Source: Notoacmeibacter marinus | GTDB lineage: Bacteria > Pseudomonadota > Alphaproteobacteria > Rhizobiales > Rhizobiaceae | DNA length: 64,000 bases | Assembly: GCF_002238045.1 (NCBI RefSeq) | Contig: NZ_NBYO01000001.1 | Span: 1,302,001-1,366,000, forward strand | Reading direction: 5' to 3' | Shown here: one piece after another, positions 60,877-64,000 of the stretch | Layout: each line of letters begins with the position of its first letter | Position numbering within the stretch: the first letter of the stretch is position 1 | Program-made: the position numbers and the translations under genes | The notes under the pieces: model-generated | Database searches by the model: none | What the model was told of the DNA's origin: nothing | Seen by the model: the letters and a program-made list of their open reading frames with translations, nothing else

Positions 60877-62127
60877 ATGACCGCCATTCTCCGTGAGCCG
60901 CTTGCCCGCCGCCATTCGGTCGGGGTCAGCGTCGGAGGCGTGACCGTCGGTGGACAGGCGCCGGTGGTTGTCCAGTCGATGACCAATACGGATACGGCCG
61001 ATATCGACGGGACGGTCGCGCAGGTCGCGGCGCTGCACCGCGCCGGCTCCGAGATCGTCCGCATCACGGTGGATCGCGACGAAGCAGCGACTGCCGTGCC
61101 GAAAATCCGCGAACGGCTGGAGCGGCTCGGCCTCGATGTGCCGCTCGTCGGCGATTTTCACTATATCGGACACAAGCTTCTGGCCGATCATCCGGCCTGC
61201 GCCGAAGCCCTTGCCAAATACCGCATCAACCCCGGCAATGTCGGTTTCCGCGACAAGCGCGACCGGCAGTTCGCCGAAATCGTCGAAATGGCGATCCGAT
61301 ACGACAAGCCGGTAAGGATCGGTGTCAATTGGGGGTCGCTCGACCAGGAACTGCTGACGCGGCTGATGGACGAGAACCAGGCGAATGGCTCGCCTCTATC
61401 GGCGCGCGAAGTGACGCGCGAAGCCATCGTCCAGAGCGCGCTCCTGTCCGCGGAACTCGCCGAGAGCATCGGCCTCGGGCGCGACAGGATCATCCTGTCG
61501 GCCAAGGTCAGCCAGGTGCAGGATCTGATCGCGGTCTACGCCATGCTTGCCGAGCGGAGCGATCACGCCCTTCATCTCGGCCTGACCGAGGCCGGCATGG
61601 GCACCAAGGGCGTCGTCGCTTCGTCGGCGGCGATGGGCATTCTGCTCCAGCAGGGGATCGGCGATACGATCCGCATTTCGCTGACGCCGGAGCCGGGAGG
61701 CGACCGCACCCGCGAGGTGCAAGTGGCGCAGGAACTTTTGCAGACCATGGGGTTCCGGCAGTTTCTGCCGGTGGTCGCGGCCTGCCCCGGATGCGGGCGG
61801 ACGACATCGACCGTCTTTCAGGAACTGGCGCAGCGGATCGAGAGCGATCTGCGCGAACAGATGCCGCTCTGGCGCGAGAAATATCCCGGCGTCGAGGAAC
61901 TGAAGGTCGCGGTGATGGGCTGCATCGTCAACGGGCCGGGCGAGAGCAAGCATGCCGATATCGGCATCTCGCTGCCCGGCACCGGCGAGAGCCCGGCAGC
62001 GCCGGTCTATGTCGAGGGGCGCAAGGCGGCCACGCTACGCGGCAACAATATTGCCGAGGATTTCCGCGCCATGCTCGCCGATTATATCGAGCGACGATTC
62101 GGCCGAAACGCCGACGCGGCGGAGTGA
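60877..62127 (+). CDS. ispG: 4-hydroxy-3-methylbut-2-enyl diphosphate synthase IspG
   Basis: 416-residue [4Fe-4S] enzyme of the MEP isoprenoid route. The N-terminal TIM barrel starts [12 protein letters not shown] near residue 28. The C-terminal cluster domain has C-P-G-C-G-R-T near 308 and G-C-I-V-N-G-P-G-E near 348, giving the three Cys plus Glu ligands. ATG 60877 with AGAGAGG upstream. It is followed after 4 bp by a lytic transglycosylase gene. Confidence 0.96.
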   Translation: MTAILREPLARRHSVGVSVGGVTVGGQAPVVVQSMTNTDTADIDGTVAQVAALHRAGSEIVRITVDRDEAATAVPKIRERLERLGLDVPLVGDFHYIGHKLLADHPACAEALAKYRINPGNVGFRDKRDRQFAEIVEMAIRYDKPVRIGVNWGSLDQELLTRLMDENQANGSPLSAREVTREAIVQSALLSAELAESIGLGRDRIILSAKVSQVQDLIAVYAMLAERSDHALHLGLTEAGMGTKGVVASSAAMGILLQQGIGDTIRISLTPEPGGDRTREVQVAQELLQTMGFRQFLPVVAACPGCGRTTSTVFQELAQRIESDLREQMPLWREKYPGVEELKVAVMGCIVNGPGESKHADIGISLPGTGESPAAPVYVEGRKAATLRGNNIAEDFRAMLADYIERRFGRNADAAE

Positions 62128-62131
62128 GGCC

Positions 62132-62974
62132 ATGCGGGGCCGGCGCATCGGCCTTGCTCTCTGCCTTCTCCTGCTTGCCGTGCCGGTTTCGGCCCAGCCT
62201 GTGGAAACCGCGCCGGCCGCGCATGTGAAACGGGTCTGCGGCCTGATCAAACGCGAAGCGGAGAAGAACGGTCTTCCCGCCGCTTTTTTCGCCCGCCTGG
62301 TCTGGACGGAGAGCCGATTCGATTCCGGTGCGATCTCGCCGGTCGGCGCGGAAGGCATCGCGCAGTTCATGCCCGGCACTGCCAAGCTGCGCGGTTTATC
62401 CGATGCGTTCGATCTGGAAACGGCGCTGGCGGCATCGGCGGCGTATCTTGCCGAGATGCGGGCGCGCTACGGCAATCTCGGCCGCGCGGCCATCGGCTAC
62501 AATGCCGGCGAAGAACGGTTGCGCAAATGGATCGGCGGCAATCCATGGCTGCCGCTCGAAACCGAAAATTATGTGCTCAAAGTGATGCAGGAGCCGGCGG
62601 ATCGCTTCGCCGATGCGTCTTATCGGAGCGGGATCGCGCCGCTGAGCGTCAAGCACTCCTTTCTCAAGGGATGCGAACGCCTGCCGGTGATTCGCACCCG
62701 TTCGCCCGCCATGGCGCGCTCGGCCAAGCGCTGGTTGGTGCAACTGGCCGGCAGCTTCCGGCGATCGGCGGCAGAGCGGCAATTGCAGCGGCTGCGGCAG
62801 CGTCATGCGATGCTGGGGCGCCACGATCCGGTCGTGACAAGAATGCGGCGGCCCGGCGTCAGAGCGCGGATCTATGCCGCCGGGATTGGCGCGGACAGCC
62901 GCGCCGAGGCCAACCGTCTGTGCGCCGAATTTCGCCGGCAGGGCGGAAGCTGCGTGGTGCAGCGCATCCGCTGA
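62132..62974 (+). CDS. Lytic transglycosylase with SPOR-like tail
   Basis: 280-residue periplasmic muramidase. Signal peptide ending V-S-A-Q near residue 22. SLT domain with catalytic E60 (W-T-E-S-R-F), then G-A-E-G-I-A-Q-F-M-P near 73 and A-I-G-Y-N-A-G-E near 130. The last ~40 residues (R-I-Y-A-A-G-I-G-A-D-S-R, then C-V-V-Q-R-I-R) look like half of a SPOR-type peptidoglycan-binding fold. ATG 62132 follows GGAGTGAGG. It is 4 bp after ispG, so probably co-transcribed; convergent with the polyprenyl synthase gene. Confidence 0.9.
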   Translation: MRGRRIGLALCLLLLAVPVSAQPVETAPAAHVKRVCGLIKREAEKNGLPAAFFARLVWTESRFDSGAISPVGAEGIAQFMPGTAKLRGLSDAFDLETALAASAAYLAEMRARYGNLGRAAIGYNAGEERLRKWIGGNPWLPLETENYVLKVMQEPADRFADASYRSGIAPLSVKHSFLKGCERLPVIRTRSPAMARSAKRWLVQLAGSFRRSAAERQLQRLRQRHAMLGRHDPVVTRMRRPGVRARIYAAGIGADSRAEANRLCAEFRRQGGSCVVQRIR

Positions 62975-62986
62975 CGGGCGTTGACG

Positions 62987-63916
62987 CTAGCGGTCGCGAA
63001 AGGCGATGTAGCGCGCCGTCTGCACGAGGATGTCCGCCTTCGATCCAAAGGGGTCCAGCAGATCGGTCGCTTCGACCACGAGGTCGCGCAGGCGCGCGGT
63101 CGTCCAGTCGATGCCATGAAGCGAGGGCAGCGTCGCCTTGTTGGCAGCAGCATCCTTGCCGGTCGCCTTGCCGGTGGTGGCCGTATCGGAGGTCAGGTCC
63201 AGCAAATCGTCGGCAAGCTGGAAGGACAGTCCGACGATTTCGCCAAAGCGGCGCAGCCGCGCCCGTTCATCGCCCGATGCGCCGGCGGCAATGGCGCCCG
63301 CTTCGCAGGCATAGCGCAGGAGCGCGCCGGTCTTCATGCTCTGAAGCATCTCGATGTCGCGAATTGCGAGCGGCCGGTCGGTCTTTTCCGCCTCCAGGTC
63401 GCGCATCTGGCCACCGACCATCCCGCCAATGCCGGCAGCGCGCGACAGGCCGGCGACCAAAGCGAGCTTGCGGGTCGGGGGCAGATCCGTTTCATCGCTC
63501 GACACGATGTCGAAGGCGAGGGTCAGGAGGGCATCGCCCGCCAGGATCGCCGTCGCCTCGTCGAAGGCGCGATGGACCGTCGGCCGACCGCGCCGGAGAT
63601 CGTCATCGTCCATGGCCGGCAGATCGTCATGGATCAGCGAATAACAATGAACGCATTCGAGCGCCGCTCCGACCCGAAGAACGGCGTCTGTATTTGCGTG
63701 GAACAAAGCCGCGCTCTGCTCGACCAGAAAGGGGCGCAATCTTTTGCCGCCACCGAGCAGCCCATGCGCCATTGCCGCGCGCAGCCGTTCCGGTCGGGCG
63801 ATTTCATCGCAGAGCGTCTGCGGCGATAAAAGCCGGTCCAGCAATTTCTCCATCCGCTCGGCATGATCGGCAAGAACGGCGGGCGGCGTTGCAGGGGTGG
63901 GGCGGCTTTCATCCAT
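62987..63916 (-). CDS. Polyprenyl (farnesyl/geranylgeranyl) diphosphate synthase
   Basis: 309-residue trans-isoprenyl diphosphate synthase, IspA-like. First Asp-rich motif D97-D-L-P-A-M-D103, G-G-G-K-R-L-R-P near residue 55, and second Asp-rich motif Q-L-A-D-D-L-L-D near 235. The chain-length residues before the first motif (C-Y-S-L-I-H) are of a short-chain type, probably C15 or C20. Together with ispG it serves isoprenoid supply. Confidence 0.92.
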   Translation of the reverse strand: MDESRPTPATPPAVLADHAERMEKLLDRLLSPQTLCDEIARPERLRAAMAHGLLGGGKRLRPFLVEQSAALFHANTDAVLRVGAALECVHCYSLIHDDLPAMDDDDLRRGRPTVHRAFDEATAILAGDALLTLAFDIVSSDETDLPPTRKLALVAGLSRAAGIGGMVGGQMRDLEAEKTDRPLAIRDIEMLQSMKTGALLRYACEAGAIAAGASGDERARLRRFGEIVGLSFQLADDLLDLTSDTATTGKATGKDAAANKATLPSLHGIDWTTARLRDLVVEATDLLDPFGSKADILVQTARYIAFRDR

Positions 63917-64000
63917 GGCGGCTGACCTGCCCTGTCCTTATCGCCCGGTCAAGCGTGGTCCGATCCTCATTCGGCGGCGTTGCGCCCGGCGGCCTCCCTC

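Noticed and set aside
63967-64000. Possible C-terminus of a further minus-strand gene (ends A-G-R-N-A-A-E then TGA)
   Set aside because: Only about ten codons are visible; not enough to support a gene call.

Overview
The window is chromosomal DNA from a GC-rich alphaproteobacterium, most likely of the Hyphomicrobiales (Rhizobiales). The signs are a rhizobial flagellar cluster (FlhA, FliR and small chaperone-like proteins), a thiCOSGE operon behind a TPP riboswitch, a DUF6867 protein in a liv operon, an HWE histidine kinase, EcfG-type (GGAAC-N16/17-CGTT) promoters and a PhrB-type iron-sulfur photolyase. Genus is not decided. Most of the window is dense core metabolism. The accessory parts are about 15.3-17.7 kb, the repeat field at 17.8-18.5 kb and possibly the far end of the paa operon.

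Layout. 0-6 kb: end of a chemoreceptor, then minus-strand flagellar genes (flhA, fliR, FliJ-like, rod-binding, FlgN-like, a membrane-anchored unknown). 6-13 kb: paaX and the phenylacetyl-CoA epoxidase operon paaABCDE, followed in the same direction by a PaaA/PaaC-like protein with one altered iron ligand and a cytochrome P450. 13-15 kb: periplasmic gamma-glutamyltransferase. 15-18.5 kb: an AT-rich insert with an XRE/ImmA-type metallopeptidase and a translationally coupled unknown protein, a divergent two-TM protein, then a field of GC-rich palindromic repeats. 18.5-23.6 kb: Cys-rich small protein, TPP riboswitch, thiC-thiO-thiS-thiG-thiE. 23.6-27.4 kb: an orphan promoter/operator/terminator unit, a LysR regulator divergent from mmsA, and purU. 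27.4-31.5 kb: chemoreceptor, SDR dehydrogenase, small membrane protein, and a DUF6455 protein behind a perfect FNR/FixK box. 31.5-37 kb: a methionine operon, metF, CMD-like gene, metH split into two overlapping genes, and a 26-residue membrane peptide gene, under a promoter that overlaps a palindrome. 37-44.7 kb: GGDEF-EAL protein with a degenerate receiver, MASE1-HWE kinase plus single-domain response regulator, sodC behind an EcfG-type promoter, and a photolyase. 44.9-54.6 kb: livHMGF, DUF6867, livJ, then pyruvate carboxylase. 54.6-64 kb: MFS transporter, DUF3309 peptide, two-subunit molybdenum hydroxylase, patatin phospholipase, a DUF883-like stress membrane protein, ispG, lytic transglycosylase and a polyprenyl synthase.

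The themes that connect the genes are motility and signalling, aromatic and branched-chain catabolism (paa, liv, mmsA, SDR), one-carbon and thiamine metabolism (metF, metH, purU, thi), and stress. At least two genes (sodC and the DUF883-like gene) carry promoter matches to the alphaproteobacterial general stress sigma factor.

The best candidates for something undescribed are the PaaA-like plus P450 pair at the end of the paa operon, and the ImmA-type protease cassette in the AT-rich insert. No CRISPR array, rRNA, confident tRNA or transposase was found. All family calls are by eye, without database search.
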